A stretch of 64,000 nucleotides of DNA, taken from positions 80,176-144,175 of the forward strand of contig CAZPPT010000004.1 of assembly GCA_964588555.1 (NCBI GenBank), in the 5' to 3' direction. Below the pieces are notes generated by a model. It was not told where the DNA came from and searched no databases. It saw only the letters and a list, made by a program, of their open reading frames with translations. The stretch's first letter is position 1. Every line of letters starts with the position of its first letter. Positions 1-7,964 of this stretch are shown here, piece after piece. Source of the stretch: JAGVWJ01 sp964588555 (GTDB taxonomy: Archaea > Micrarchaeota > Micrarchaeia > Anstonellales > Bilamarchaeaceae). The position numbers were made by a program, and so were the translations under genes.

Positions 1-360
1 CAATTCGTCAGCCGGCGTTTTGAACCCCTTTGTGCTAACTTTTTCATTGATTGGCTTGATAAAAAAGGCGAACAGATTGTAAGGTCTGGCCAATGGTGGG
101 GCAACGTTGAAATAGAGAAAGGTAAGTTCGAGCAACGCGAGATTGATTTGATTATAGAAACTGACAAGACGCTTTACATTGGGGAATGCAAATGGAGTGA
201 CAATAAAATAGGCGAAAAAGAGCTAGAGCACTTGAAACAATCCGCAAAGGCACTGAAAACAAAGAAACAGGTGAAATGGGTGTTGTTCAACAAAAAAGGA
301 TTCTCCATAAATGAAAGCAAGGACGTTTTATTGTTTGATGCTGAAAGGATTGTACGCTGA
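1..360 (+). CDS. Archaeal ATPase, C-terminal DUF234 domain (5' truncated)
   Basis: The reading frame is open from the first base of the window to the TGA at 358-360, so this is the last ~119 residues of a longer protein. What is visible matches the C-terminal DUF234 domain that follows the AAA+ module in the archaeal/bacterial ATPase family (pfam01637 type): a start like FVSRRFEPLCANFF, then GQWWG, then the acidic segment REIDLIIETD and the GECKW motif. E-I-D followed by E-C-K resembles a PD-(D/E)XK nuclease-like fold, which is known for this family. The P-loop half lies outside the window. A TTG at 148 could be mistaken for a start, but the conserved domain begins before it. Role unknown; these ATPases are often linked to mobile or stress-related loci. 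Confidence 0.75.
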   Translation, partial: QFVSRRFEPLCANFFIDWLDKKGEQIVRSGQWWGNVEIEKGKFEQREIDLIIETDKTLYIGECKWSDNKIGEKELEHLKQSAKALKTKKQVKWVLFNKKGFSINESKDVLLFDAERIVR

Positions 361-365
361 TAGCT

Positions 366-770
366 TCATTCCTCAACCTTCCTAAACTTAAACCCGTAAT
401 GGATAAGCCCGTCCGGGTCGTCGCGCTGGATAACACGAAACACCGCCTCAACAGGCGTGCCGATTTTCATGTCCTTTGCATGGCAATCTACAACCTGTGC
501 CGTCAGTTTCGCACCTTCCTCAAGCTCAATAATCGCAAGTACGTATGGCGCCTGGTCCTCAAACCCTTCAGGTGCTGCAAAAACTTCAGTAAAAGAGAAT
601 ACCTTTCCAGTGCCCTTGTATTTTACCTCTTCGAGCTTTCCTTTTCTTCTGCAATTGGGACACACTGTCCTTTTTGGAAAGAAATGGGTCTTGCATGTTG
701 TGCAGACGCTCCCAAGTAGCCTGTACCGTTCAGGAATCCTACGCCATGTTAATGGAATGCTTGTTTTCAT
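366..770 (-). CDS. DUF35 OB-fold zinc-ribbon protein (acyl-CoA-associated)
   Basis: A 134-residue protein with the DUF35 layout: an N-terminal rubredoxin-like zinc ribbon (C23-x2-C26 and C37-x2-C40) followed by an OB-fold (about residues 52-125). In archaea the DUF35 protein bridges acetyl-CoA thiolase and HMG-CoA synthase and lets acetoacetyl-CoA channel between them at the start of the mevalonate pathway. Here it lies 14 nt downstream of a thiolase gene on the same strand. A strong Shine-Dalgarno (AGGTGAT) sits 6 nt before the ATG. The usual third partner, HMG-CoA synthase, is not adjacent. Family assignment is firm; the mevalonate role is inferred from the neighbour and from the family. 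Confidence 0.85.
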   Translation of the reverse strand: MKTSIPLTWRRIPERYRLLGSVCTTCKTHFFPKRTVCPNCRRKGKLEEVKYKGTGKVFSFTEVFAAPEGFEDQAPYVLAIIELEEGAKLTAQVVDCHAKDMKIGTPVEAVFRVIQRDDPDGLIHYGFKFRKVEE

Positions 771-784
771 GATGAATCACCTTT

Positions 785-1948
785 CTACCATGCAGGCTTT
801 AATACGTGCACGACCGCAGTCGCGCCTGATCCGCCAACATTGTGCGTCAGTCCGACCTTTGCATCCTTTCTTTGCCGCACGCCAGCTTTGCCGCGCAATT
901 GCCATACGACCTCGCACATCTGCTTTATGCCAGTTGCCCCGACAGGGTGACCACATGCTTTTAGTCCACCGGACGTGTTTACTGCAATCTCTCCATTAAG
1001 TGCCGTCTTACCTTCAAGGGACGCCTTACCACCTTCTCCTTTTTTGTAGAACCCAAGGTCCTCAATTGCCATGATTTCTGCGATGGTAAAACAATCATGC
1101 ACTTCCGCCACGTCGATGTCCTTTGGGTTTACCTTTGCCCGTTCATATGCAAGCTTTGCCGCAACCTGCGTTGCACGAAGCTCACTTAAGCTTTTTCTTG
1201 AATGGAGCGCTATATTGTCGCTTGCCTGTGCGCTTGCAACGATTTCGACTGGCTGTTCTGAGTTTTTCTTTGCCATATCCAGGGGCGCAAGCACAACTGC
1301 CGCGGCACCATCAGTAATCGGCGAACAGTCAAATACCTTAAGTGGGTCAGCAATTACCTTTGACTTGAGCACCTGCTCAATGGTGATTTCGTTTTGATAT
1401 TGCGCGTATTTGTTCTTTGCGCCGTTTTTATGGTTTTTCACCGCGACACTTGCAAGCATTTCTTCAGTTGTCTTATATTCATACATATGCCGCCGTGCCA
1501 TCATTGCATATAATCCAGGAAATGTTGCACCTAAAAACAGCTCCCACTCCTGGTCGCCTGCACCGCCCAAGATGTCGCTTACTTCGGCAACGCCTAAATC
1601 AGTCATCTTCTCCACGCCGCCGACAACAACGATGTCATGCATGCCTGAGGCAACTGCCATAAACCCCTGGCGGAATGCAAGTGCGCCGCTTGCGCATGCG
1701 CCTTCAACACGTGTAATCGGTACTGGGTTAAGCCCCATGTAGTCCGCAAGGAGTGCGCCGATGTGTTCCTGGCCGACAAGCCGCCCGGATGCCATGGTAC
1801 CTACATATCCGGCGCTTATTTCATCGCCATGGATATTTGCATCCATGATGGCACGCTGCCCAGCCTCAATGACCAGGTCCCGAAATCCAGATTCCCACCG
1901 CTCGCCAAACTCAGTCTGGCCAACGCCTATGATTGCAACTCGTCGCAT
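785..1948 (-). CDS. Acetyl-CoA C-acetyltransferase (archaeal thiolase)
   Basis: A 387-residue thiolase of the archaeal/SCP2-like type. The nucleophilic cysteine lies in EGACASGALAF (about residue 85), the middle motif is EVHDCFTIAE, and the C-terminal catalytic Cys-His motif is GGLKACGHPVGATG. It should condense two acetyl-CoA to acetoacetyl-CoA, or act in the thiolytic direction. The DUF35 gene follows after 14 nt, which argues for the thiolase-DUF35 complex that feeds HMG-CoA synthase in isoprenoid synthesis. Translation probably starts at the ATG ending at 1948, since GAGGTTAG lies just upstream; a TATA-like TTTTTAAAATAAAG lies further up. Length is typical of the family. The exact acyl substrate is not provable from sequence. 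Confidence 0.88.
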   Translation of the reverse strand: MRRVAIIGVGQTEFGERWESGFRDLVIEAGQRAIMDANIHGDEISAGYVGTMASGRLVGQEHIGALLADYMGLNPVPITRVEGACASGALAFRQGFMAVASGMHDIVVVGGVEKMTDLGVAEVSDILGGAGDQEWELFLGATFPGLYAMMARRHMYEYKTTEEMLASVAVKNHKNGAKNKYAQYQNEITIEQVLKSKVIADPLKVFDCSPITDGAAAVVLAPLDMAKKNSEQPVEIVASAQASDNIALHSRKSLSELRATQVAAKLAYERAKVNPKDIDVAEVHDCFTIAEIMAIEDLGFYKKGEGGKASLEGKTALNGEIAVNTSGGLKACGHPVGATGIKQMCEVVWQLRGKAGVRQRKDAKVGLTHNVGGSGATAVVHVLKPAW

Positions 1949-2031
1949 AAAACTAACCTCATAAATTGTACTCCTATATGAGAGGCTTTATTTTAAAAAT
2001 GTAGCGAAATGAATTCTGGCAAATGACGTAT

Positions 2032-2982
2032 TTATGGATATGCAAAAAGGTCAATCATACCAAGGAGGTCGCTTACGAACATCTTTCCGCGTTGTACTAC
2101 TGCATATACTCCTCCTTTGTTTAACTCTGTTGTTTCTACATCGTTTACGTAGATGACCCCATCTCTAGGCTTGACAGATGCCGGAATATGGTTATCGGTA
2201 ATAATAATTGTCGGCGCGGCAGTAACCTCGAATTTTTTGGGCGGCATAACCGTTACAGTAAACCCGATCTCCCGCAGGATGCTTGTGGCAAGTGACAAGT
2301 GCCCTTCCGGATCGTTCGTGTCAATAGCTATGTGGGTGATCGGATACCTGCCATACCGCATCTTGGTACGTATGTCTGAAGTTAAAACTTCTGTTTGTGA
2401 GGGGTCCCCACTCATTCTAAATGTCGGATCCATGTCTTCGAAATCCTCTACGAGGTTTGCCACCCTTCTTTCTCCTACGTAGGCTATGGGGACTACTGCA
2501 TCCAGTTTAAACTGGCTGATCAGCTTTCTATGTGTGCATGCGGTTATTGTAATTGCTTCGGCCATATCCTTTGTGCGGATCAAAAGCCCCCATACCCGCG
2601 GCAGTCCGTGTAACTCCCCCTCTTCATTTAGGATGCTTGTTCTTAAGAACACCTGGTCAAAGAGCTTTTTTCCAGCATGTTCTGCAAGAATACGCTCTAT
2701 TTCCTTTCCTTCAGTAGTTTGGTCTGCAACAAACTGCTCCGGCGTACGTATTCTGATGAAGCCACTGGATTGAAATCGTGTTTTCCTCCTACGTTCATTT
2801 TCCTGCGCAACTGTACTTTCATTTGCAAGAATGGCAAATGGTACAAATGGCCGCATAACTCTCCCTGGCGGCGTTGAACCGACAATCTCGTGTTCAAATT
2901 GCGTACGCCCGTCACTGGACTTTTTTAAGGATAGCGTTTTAGCCAGCTCCCTAACAAGTACGGCACGAACCGGATACGGCAC
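2032..2982 (-). CDS. Uncharacterised 316-residue protein upstream of thiolase
   Basis: I do not recognise this protein. It is soluble, mixed alpha/beta, with no signal peptide or membrane segment and only one cysteine. The C-terminal half reads like a Rossmann-type or anticodon-binding-like fold (beta strand ITHIAIDT, then a helix, then FTVTVMPPK and TIIITDNH), but this is impression only. It has its own TATA-like element (TTTATAAAAA, about 3027-3036). The start is uncertain: GTG at 2982 is the first standard start, but the frame stays open further upstream. The thiolase-DUF35 pair follows 83 nt downstream on the same strand, where HMG-CoA synthase is found in many archaea. It is clearly not an HMG-CoA synthase, so any link to isoprenoid synthesis is speculation. 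Confidence 0.65.
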   Translation of the reverse strand: MPYPVRAVLVRELAKTLSLKKSSDGRTQFEHEIVGSTPPGRVMRPFVPFAILANESTVAQENERRRKTRFQSSGFIRIRTPEQFVADQTTEGKEIERILAEHAGKKLFDQVFLRTSILNEEGELHGLPRVWGLLIRTKDMAEAITITACTHRKLISQFKLDAVVPIAYVGERRVANLVEDFEDMDPTFRMSGDPSQTEVLTSDIRTKMRYGRYPITHIAIDTNDPEGHLSLATSILREIGFTVTVMPPKKFEVTAAPTIIITDNHIPASVKPRDGVIYVNDVETTELNKGGVYAVVQRGKMFVSDLLGMIDLFAYP

Positions 2983-3085
2983 ACCTTTGTCTATTCTGAC
3001 CGTTCTAATATTAACACCTTTTCCTATTTTTATAAACTGTTAATGGATAGTAGGCATTATATAGCTTGCCCCAACTAGTATTTTT

Positions 3086-3490
3086 ATGGTGCGCGAGTTT
3101 GCCTGTGACGGCATTGTCATTATCGACGACAAGATACTTCTTATAAAGCGCGGCTCTCCCCCTGGCGTCGGGGAATGGGCGGTGCCCGGCGGCCGTATTG
3201 ATTACCATGAAGATGCTATCGGCTGCCTTAAGCGTGAGATGAAGGAAGAGACAAACCTTGATGTTGAGCCGGTTGCATTTGTCGGGTTGTACAGTGACCC
3301 AAAACGCGAGCCACGTCAGATCATCACCGCCGCATACCTTTGTAAGGTAGTGGGCGGAAAAGCAAGGCACGGTGACGATGCCGCCGATCTTGCATGGTTT
3401 GATATCAACGATTTACCGCAGCTCTGGGCCGATCATGGCGAGATCGTGCGGGATGCAATTGCGGTTTATTCGGATAAAAATAAGTTGTAA
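3086..3490 (+). CDS. NUDIX hydrolase
   Basis: A 134-residue NUDIX protein. The box reads G-x5-E-x7-REMKEET, matching GX5EX7REUXEEXGU except that the last glycine is Asn. It hydrolyses a nucleoside diphosphate linked to another moiety; the ADP-ribose pyrophosphatase or 8-oxo-dGTP-type subfamilies fit the short length, but the substrate is not determinable. GEWAVPGGRIDYHED and the downstream DLAWFDINDLP are typical of the ADP-ribose-like group. TATATAG at about 3057-3065 lies 21-29 nt before the ATG, so the transcript is probably leaderless. It is divergent from the unknown gene at 2032-2982. Confidence 0.88.
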   Translation: MVREFACDGIVIIDDKILLIKRGSPPGVGEWAVPGGRIDYHEDAIGCLKREMKEETNLDVEPVAFVGLYSDPKREPRQIITAAYLCKVVGGKARHGDDAADLAWFDINDLPQLWADHGEIVRDAIAVYSDKNKL

Positions 3491-3532
3491 CTAGGCTACC
3501 GCCTATGCGTGTAAAAAACTAAAAATGAGGAT

Positions 3533-4051
3533 TTATTTTTCCTTCTCAATGATGCTGATGTCGCCAAGCGTGATCTCATCCTTAAAGCCGCCCATGCGCA
3601 CACCGCTTCCAAGGATCGCACGGATTTCCTTTGCCTCATTGTGGAGTTTCTTGATTGAGTCAAGCACGCCCCGGAGCTCCTCTTCAGTTGCCGTGATGTC
3701 CTTTTGTGCGTTTTCGATGTCCTCTTCGACAAATTTTTTCTTTCGGCGTGCCTTTTCCACTTCCTGCACTTCCTCAAGCCTCTTGTCGATGACCTTCAAT
3801 TCCTTGATAAGCTCGCGTTCAATTCCAGGCGTGTACGCCTGGGTCGCGATCTTGAATTCAAGCGCCCGCTTGCTTTTTCGTAACGGGCCAATGCGGATAT
3901 CCTTTGTCTTCTCAAGGAATGGCTCAAGTGCCTTATGCTCATATTCCTTGTAATGGAGCCTGCGCTTAAGCGCCCGTATCTTGTCAAGAAGCATGCCTTT
4001 CTTCTTTTCAAGCTCTCCTAGCTGTGTCCTTACTTCTTCTTCGTTGTGCAT
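3533..4051 (-). CDS. Archaeal coiled-coil protein (COG1340-like)
   Basis: A 172-residue, highly charged, nearly all-helical protein with heptad-like spacing at residues 1-50 and 75-145. The middle segment (IGPLRKSKRALEFKIAT, about residues 54-70) is the conserved piece I associate with the uncharacterised archaeal coiled-coil family COG1340. No membrane segment or catalytic motif is present. It is convergent with the NUDIX gene (42 nt gap) and divergent from the HEAT/OB gene. No function can be assigned; such proteins are thought to be structural or chromosome-associated, which is inference only. Confidence 0.7.
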   Translation of the reverse strand: MHNEEEVRTQLGELEKKKGMLLDKIRALKRRLHYKEYEHKALEPFLEKTKDIRIGPLRKSKRALEFKIATQAYTPGIERELIKELKVIDKRLEEVQEVEKARRKKKFVEEDIENAQKDITATEEELRGVLDSIKKLHNEAKEIRAILGSGVRMGGFKDEITLGDISIIEKEK

Positions 4052-4186
4052 ATCATCAACATTGGATGTTTTGTAAAAAATAATCTATAATAAGGTAAAT
4101 ACCTTTTGAAGATACATATTTTTAATTACTTTGTTTTGCGATGGAAAATCTTATTAAGTTATTTGCCGAAGCTATGTTGCATTATT

Positions 4187-5359
4187 ATGGCTGACGCTGA
4201 CATACATAAATTAATATCGCTTACTTTTGACGAGAACCCTAAAATCAGGCTCGATGCAGCGGCCAAATTGTCAAAGATCGACGACCCTGCCGCGCTTTTT
4301 GCACTCATGGAACTTAGTTACGACAAGGACCTTGAAGTAAAGAATTTTGCACAAAACGCCCTTGAAAAGAAAAAATCCGAAGAAGAGGAAGTCATGAGCT
4401 TTGCAGAAATTTTTTCCACCAAGAAGGAAGAGGCCGCATCAGTTTCCCCCGATGCAGTTGTACCTGGCGACAAGAAGGAAAAGATGCTCTCCCCGATTAC
4501 GAAGTTGTTTGAGAAAAAGCTTGGCAAGCAGCGTGCCGATCGGGTGCGGCAGCGCATGATGCCTGCGATTGAAAAAGTATACATGAAGTCGACCTCCCAG
4601 GACAAGGCAGGCGAGAATGAGCCGGGACGAAAGGCAATACAGGAATTTTTGACTAGTTACCTTGATGCAATTTCTGACCTCGAGTCCATTGCAACGCCTG
4701 ATGGCCATGTTATCCCCGATTCCGACCAGCCTGAAGCGGTTCACCACGAGGGAGGCGAAGTGCCTTCTGTTGCACAACTTGCAGTAACTGAAATTGAGGA
4801 AGTGTCACGTGACCATGACGTTTCGGGAATTACGCAGGAAGTTTACGAGCTTGAGGAGCGGGAACGAAAAGAGGCGCATGAAGAAGAGACGTTTACGAAG
4901 TTGCCGGATACCCCGTTTAAAAAGGCGTATGAGGCCATGCTTGCAAGCAACGGCGATGAAGATGTCATGAAAAAAGAGCTTAGGCGCATGCAGAAAAATT
5001 TCGACCACGACCTTAAGCTTGCGTATTCGCTTGCGCGCCGGAAGTTTAGGGAAGTCAATATCACGCACGTTTCGAAGATAAAGGACGGCATGCGGAACGT
5101 CAATACGGATTTACTTTCCGTTACCGGCGTTGAAACAATCGCATACGAAAAGGGCAAGCAAAAACTTACCGCGACCCGGGTCATGGTCCAGGATGCAAAG
5201 GAACGCGAGGCGGTCGTATACCTGTTTGATGGCCGCGGCTCGTGGATTAAGGAAGGCATGAAGATCAAGGTCATCAAGGGACAGGCAAAGTCGTTTAAGT
5301 TCTCAGGGGAAACCGCGCTTACGGTCGGCTCGAAAGGAAATGTGTATATTGTTCTTTGA
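4187..5359 (+). CDS. HEAT-repeat protein with C-terminal OB-like domain
   Basis: A 390-residue protein starting at the ATG at 4187; a longer frame from 4106 is unlikely because a TATA-like TTATTAAGT lies about 30 nt before 4187, the leaderless pattern of this genome. Residues 1-50 form one or two HEAT-like helical repeats (NPKIRLDAAAKLSKI..DPAALFALMEL). The middle is long, acidic and probably helical. The last ~75 residues (LTATRVMVQDAKE..AVVYLFDGRG..IKVIKGQAKSF) look like a beta-barrel of OB type that could bind nucleic acid. No catalytic motif. A very stable pair of RNA hairpins begins right at its stop codon and the sigma-like gene follows. Function unknown. Confidence 0.7.
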   Translation: MADADIHKLISLTFDENPKIRLDAAAKLSKIDDPAALFALMELSYDKDLEVKNFAQNALEKKKSEEEEVMSFAEIFSTKKEEAASVSPDAVVPGDKKEKMLSPITKLFEKKLGKQRADRVRQRMMPAIEKVYMKSTSQDKAGENEPGRKAIQEFLTSYLDAISDLESIATPDGHVIPDSDQPEAVHHEGGEVPSVAQLAVTEIEEVSRDHDVSGITQEVYELEERERKEAHEEETFTKLPDTPFKKAYEAMLASNGDEDVMKKELRRMQKNFDHDLKLAYSLARRKFREVNITHVSKIKDGMRNVNTDLLSVTGVETIAYEKGKQKLTATRVMVQDAKEREAVVYLFDGRGSWIKEGMKIKVIKGQAKSFKFSGETALTVGSKGNVYIVL

Positions 5360-5468
5360 TTTGAAAAACTGGATTCATACCCCGTTGCTTGCAACGAAAC
5401 CCAGTTTTTCAAAGTTGTGACCGAATGGGGCATACCCCTCCAGCTTGCTGCGGGATCCCTTCGGTCAC
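5360..5468 (+). ncRNA. Two strong consecutive RNA hairpins (structured intergenic RNA candidate)
   Basis: Immediately after the stop codon at 5357-5359 lie two perfect long-range stems. Stem 1 pairs 5360-5372 (TTTGAAAAACTGG) with 5401-5413, 13 bp without mismatch, and encloses a smaller GTTGC/GCAAC pairing. Stem 2 pairs 5417-5425 (GTGACCGAA) with 5460-5468, 9 bp, and encloses GGGG-CATA-CCCC (5427-5438) and a CAG/CTG hairpin, giving a multi-branch shape. The stems sit 35 nt upstream of the sigma-like gene, before its likely TATA box. They could be a 3'-UTR element or terminator of the HEAT/OB gene, or a separate structured RNA. Strand is assumed from the flanking genes. Confidence 0.5.
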
Positions 5469-5503
5469 ATTGATTTTTTAATTATTTTAATTACTAATTT
5501 TTT

Positions 5504-6361
5504 ATGGCAGCCAAATTGTCTCTTGCCCGTACTCGAAAGCCACAAACTGGGGGTGCACGGAACGATCTTTTCGTGAGATATAAGTCCGATCCTACTTCTG
5601 CGCTTGGTGGTCAGATTGAACAGCTTGAACGCGCCCGGATGCTGTCTGCTGCAAAGTTTGTCATGAATAGATATCCTCACATAAAGGGAAGCGTTTCGCT
5701 GGGGCAGCTTGTGAATGCCGGTTTTAAGGGTTTATTGGAAGGGCTTAGGCGATTTGACCCGTCAAGGGGTGCAGCGTTTGACACCTTTATATTTCACCGC
5801 GTACGTGGTGCAATGGTTGATGAGCTTCGGGAACTTGGCCTTCTTGCAAAAACTGAAACGCGAGGAAGGGGCACCATACATATTCCGATAGATGCACTGT
5901 CAAATTCACTTTATAGCCCAGTTCCCCGTGCAGACGACTTGATCATACGGCAAGAGGCGCTTTTGCGCATCAGACAAGCCCTGGAGCATCTTAAAGAAGA
6001 CGAACGGACGTTTATCGAGCTTTATTATTTCGAAGGGCTTACTATGGAACAGGCAGGCGACCGCTTAGGTGTAAGTAAATCCTGGTGTTCCCAGCTGCAT
6101 CAAAGGGCGCTCAGCCGTTTGCGCTGCCTTCTGAGGGAAACGGGATTGCCTTCGCACCGTCAACCGACTTCGCGCGTAGTGCATGATGCGGGGACAATCC
6201 TGGGCCACAAGGACATTGCAGCCCGCTATGGCATCCCGAAGGGCAGCATGAATGGCGTTATTGAAAAGTATGGCCTTCAAAAGGTCAGTCGTGGCCAATA
6301 CATGGTTACTGCCGAAATCGATGCGGCACTTACGGCAAGATACGGCAGGTACGATCCTTAA
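5504..6361 (+). CDS. Sigma-70-family-like protein with extra C-terminal HTH
   Basis: A 285-residue protein with the hallmarks of a bacterial sigma factor of the FliA/WhiG/SigB group. Residues ~40-110 match region 2: LGQLVNAGFKGLLEGLRRFD, then PSRGAAFDTF, then RVRGAMVDELRELG, the sequence that contacts core polymerase and the -10 element in bacteria. Residues ~148-208 match region 4: helix, then LKEDERTFIELYYFEGLTM, then the recognition helix GVSKSWCSQLHQRALSRL. Region 3 is short or missing (111-147). Residues ~225-280 add a further helix-turn-helix (DIAARYGIPKGSMNGVIEKYG) not usual in sigma factors. The ATG at 5504 follows an A/T-rich TATA-like stretch (~5472-5490). Genomic surroundings are archaeal. 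It could be a transcription regulator that reuses sigma folds rather than a working sigma. Confidence 0.85.
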   Translation: MAAKLSLARTRKPQTGGARNDLFVRYKSDPTSALGGQIEQLERARMLSAAKFVMNRYPHIKGSVSLGQLVNAGFKGLLEGLRRFDPSRGAAFDTFIFHRVRGAMVDELRELGLLAKTETRGRGTIHIPIDALSNSLYSPVPRADDLIIRQEALLRIRQALEHLKEDERTFIELYYFEGLTMEQAGDRLGVSKSWCSQLHQRALSRLRCLLRETGLPSHRQPTSRVVHDAGTILGHKDIAARYGIPKGSMNGVIEKYGLQKVSRGQYMVTAEIDAALTARYGRYDP

Positions 6362-6420
6362 GACCGATGTATTTTTATTCCCTTCTTGTACAACATATGT
6401 ATATCTTTTTCGGTGGGGAT

Positions 6421-7110
6421 ATGAGTTCTTCGTTAGATGTAGGCACTAGTGGGAAAACCATTGAAATAATCCCTGCCGTTTTGGTCAAATCCCGTGCTGA
6501 CCTTATTAATGCAATTGAGCTCGTAAAGCCGTATGTAAAAACCGTGCAGATCGATATTATGGACGGCGTATTTGTTCCAAACAAGACGATTGGCACTGAT
6601 GAACTTGTGGACCTTCCAACTGGTGTCAGGTATGAATTCCATTGGATGGTCGAAGAGCCTGAAAACTGGATTGAACGCCTCGGACCCGAACGCATGGGCG
6701 ACCTCCATCTTGTGCACGTTGAATCATTTATGGATTTTAACAAGGTAAAGCAGGCGGTGGAAAAGCGCAACGCACACCTCGGAATCGCGTTCAATCCAGC
6801 CACCCCTCTTGAGAAACTCAATGACTATGGGGACAAAATTAATTATGTTCTTGCAATGACCGTTGTGCCTGGTTTTTCAGGCCAGAAATATATTTCAAGT
6901 GTCGAGGCAAAGATTATTGAATTACGCAAACGGCACCCCGGGTATGATATTGAAGTCGACGGTGGCATTACGGTTGAAACAGTTCCTGGCGCAGTTCAGG
7001 CAGGTGCAAACAAGATCGTTGCCGCAAGCGCAATTTACGGTACAAACGATGTCGCACGTGCGATCCAAGAACTCACGCGTGCTGCACAAAAGGGTAATGT
7101 CCATGGTTAA
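6421..7110 (+). CDS. rpe: Ribulose-phosphate 3-epimerase
   Basis: A 229-residue TIM-barrel enzyme interconverting ribulose 5-phosphate and xylulose 5-phosphate. Motifs: VQIDIMDGVFVPN near the N terminus, HLVHVES, MTVVPGFSGQ, the metal/substrate aspartate in EVDGGIT, and the phosphate-binding GANKIVAASAIYG. The start at 6421 is chosen because GGTGGGG lies directly upstream; the frame is open back to 6367 but that extension (MYFYSLLVQHMY...) has no family resemblance. The transketolase N-terminal gene overlaps its last 8 bases, so the three genes form one non-oxidative pentose phosphate operon. Assignment is firm. Confidence 0.93.
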   Translation: MSSSLDVGTSGKTIEIIPAVLVKSRADLINAIELVKPYVKTVQIDIMDGVFVPNKTIGTDELVDLPTGVRYEFHWMVEEPENWIERLGPERMGDLHLVHVESFMDFNKVKQAVEKRNAHLGIAFNPATPLEKLNDYGDKINYVLAMTVVPGFSGQKYISSVEAKIIELRKRHPGYDIEVDGGITVETVPGAVQAGANKIVAASAIYGTNDVARAIQELTRAAQKGNVHG

Positions 7111-7963
7111 CCGGGTAAGGATTACGAGTATTAAGAAACTTCGCCTTGTTGCAAACGGCATCCGCCAGGATGTCATAAAAATGCTTCTTGAGGCAAAATC
7201 AGGCCACAGCGCCGGCAGCATCGGCCTTGCGGACATATTTACTGCATTGTACTTCAATGTCCTCTATCACGATCCAAAAAACCCTCAGTGGAAGGATCGT
7301 GATCGCCTTGTCTTGTCAAATGCGCATGTGTGCCCTGTCATGTATGCTGCAATGGCCGAGGCGGGTTATTTTGACAAAGCAGAACTTCTGACGCTCCGAA
7401 AGCTTGGTTCCCGCTTGCAGGGGCATCCGCATCCCGGAACCCTGCCTGGCGTCGAAACGGCAGGCGGCCCGCTTGGGCAGGGACTCAGCCAGGCGGTCGG
7501 TATGGCGCTTGTTGCGCGTGCAGAGCGAAAGCGATGGCGCGTCTATTGCGTCATGAGCGACGGCGAGCACAACGAGGGACAGACGTGGGAGGCAATCATG
7601 CTTGCGGCAAAATATAAGCTTGGCAACCTTACTGCGATTATTGACCGCAATAACATTCAGATGGACGGCATGACCGAGGAAATCTTGCCGCTTGAGCCGT
7701 TTGCGGAGAAGTATCGTGCCTTTGGCTGGCGCGTCATTGAGGTCGACGGCCACAATGTCGGCAAATTTATTGAGGCATGCGAAGAGAGTAAGGCGATTTA
7801 CGAGCGGCCGACCGTCATCATTGCGCACACGATTCCTGGCAAGGGGATCCCATACATGGAATATTTAAGCGAATGGCACGGAAAGCCCCCAAGCAAGGAA
7901 CAGGCTGATGAGGCACTTGCGCTTTTGGATGCCGAAAAGAAACTGATTGAGGAGAGCGAATAA
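7103..7963 (+). CDS. Transketolase, N-terminal (TPP-binding) subunit
   Basis: A 286-residue N-terminal half of a split transketolase, the arrangement common in archaea. It carries the thiamine diphosphate-binding stretch from SDGEHNEGQ to IIDRNNIQMDG, the GHPHPGTLPGVETAGGPLGQGL substrate-channel region (shown here as one conserved block, residues ~103-124), and KSGHSAGSIGLADIF near the start. It transfers two-carbon ketol units between sugar phosphates together with the C-terminal subunit encoded next. The ATG at 7103 has AAGGG 8 nt upstream; ATG 7097 is an in-frame alternative. It overlaps the epimerase stop by 8 nt and is followed after 1 nt by its partner. Confidence 0.93.
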   Translation: MVNRVRITSIKKLRLVANGIRQDVIKMLLEAKSGHSAGSIGLADIFTALYFNVLYHDPKNPQWKDRDRLVLSNAHVCPVMYAAMAEAGYFDKAELLTLRKLGSRLQGHPHPGTLPGVETAGGPLGQGLSQAVGMALVARAERKRWRVYCVMSDGEHNEGQTWEAIMLAAKYKLGNLTAIIDRNNIQMDGMTEEILPLEPFAEKYRAFGWRVIEVDGHNVGKFIEACEESKAIYERPTVIIAHTIPGKGIPYMEYLSEWHGKPPSKEQADEALALLDAEKKLIEESE

Positions 7964-7964
7964 T

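Noticed and set aside
4106..4186. N-terminal extension of the HEAT/OB protein
   Set aside because: It would span the TATA-like box that sits ~30 nt before ATG 4187; hydrophobic start MKIHIFNYFVLRW is probably untranslated.
6863..7102. Upstream extension of the transketolase N-terminal frame
   Set aside because: The extra residues read antiparallel through the epimerase in another frame and lack family similarity; ATG 7103 fits the spacing and the family start.
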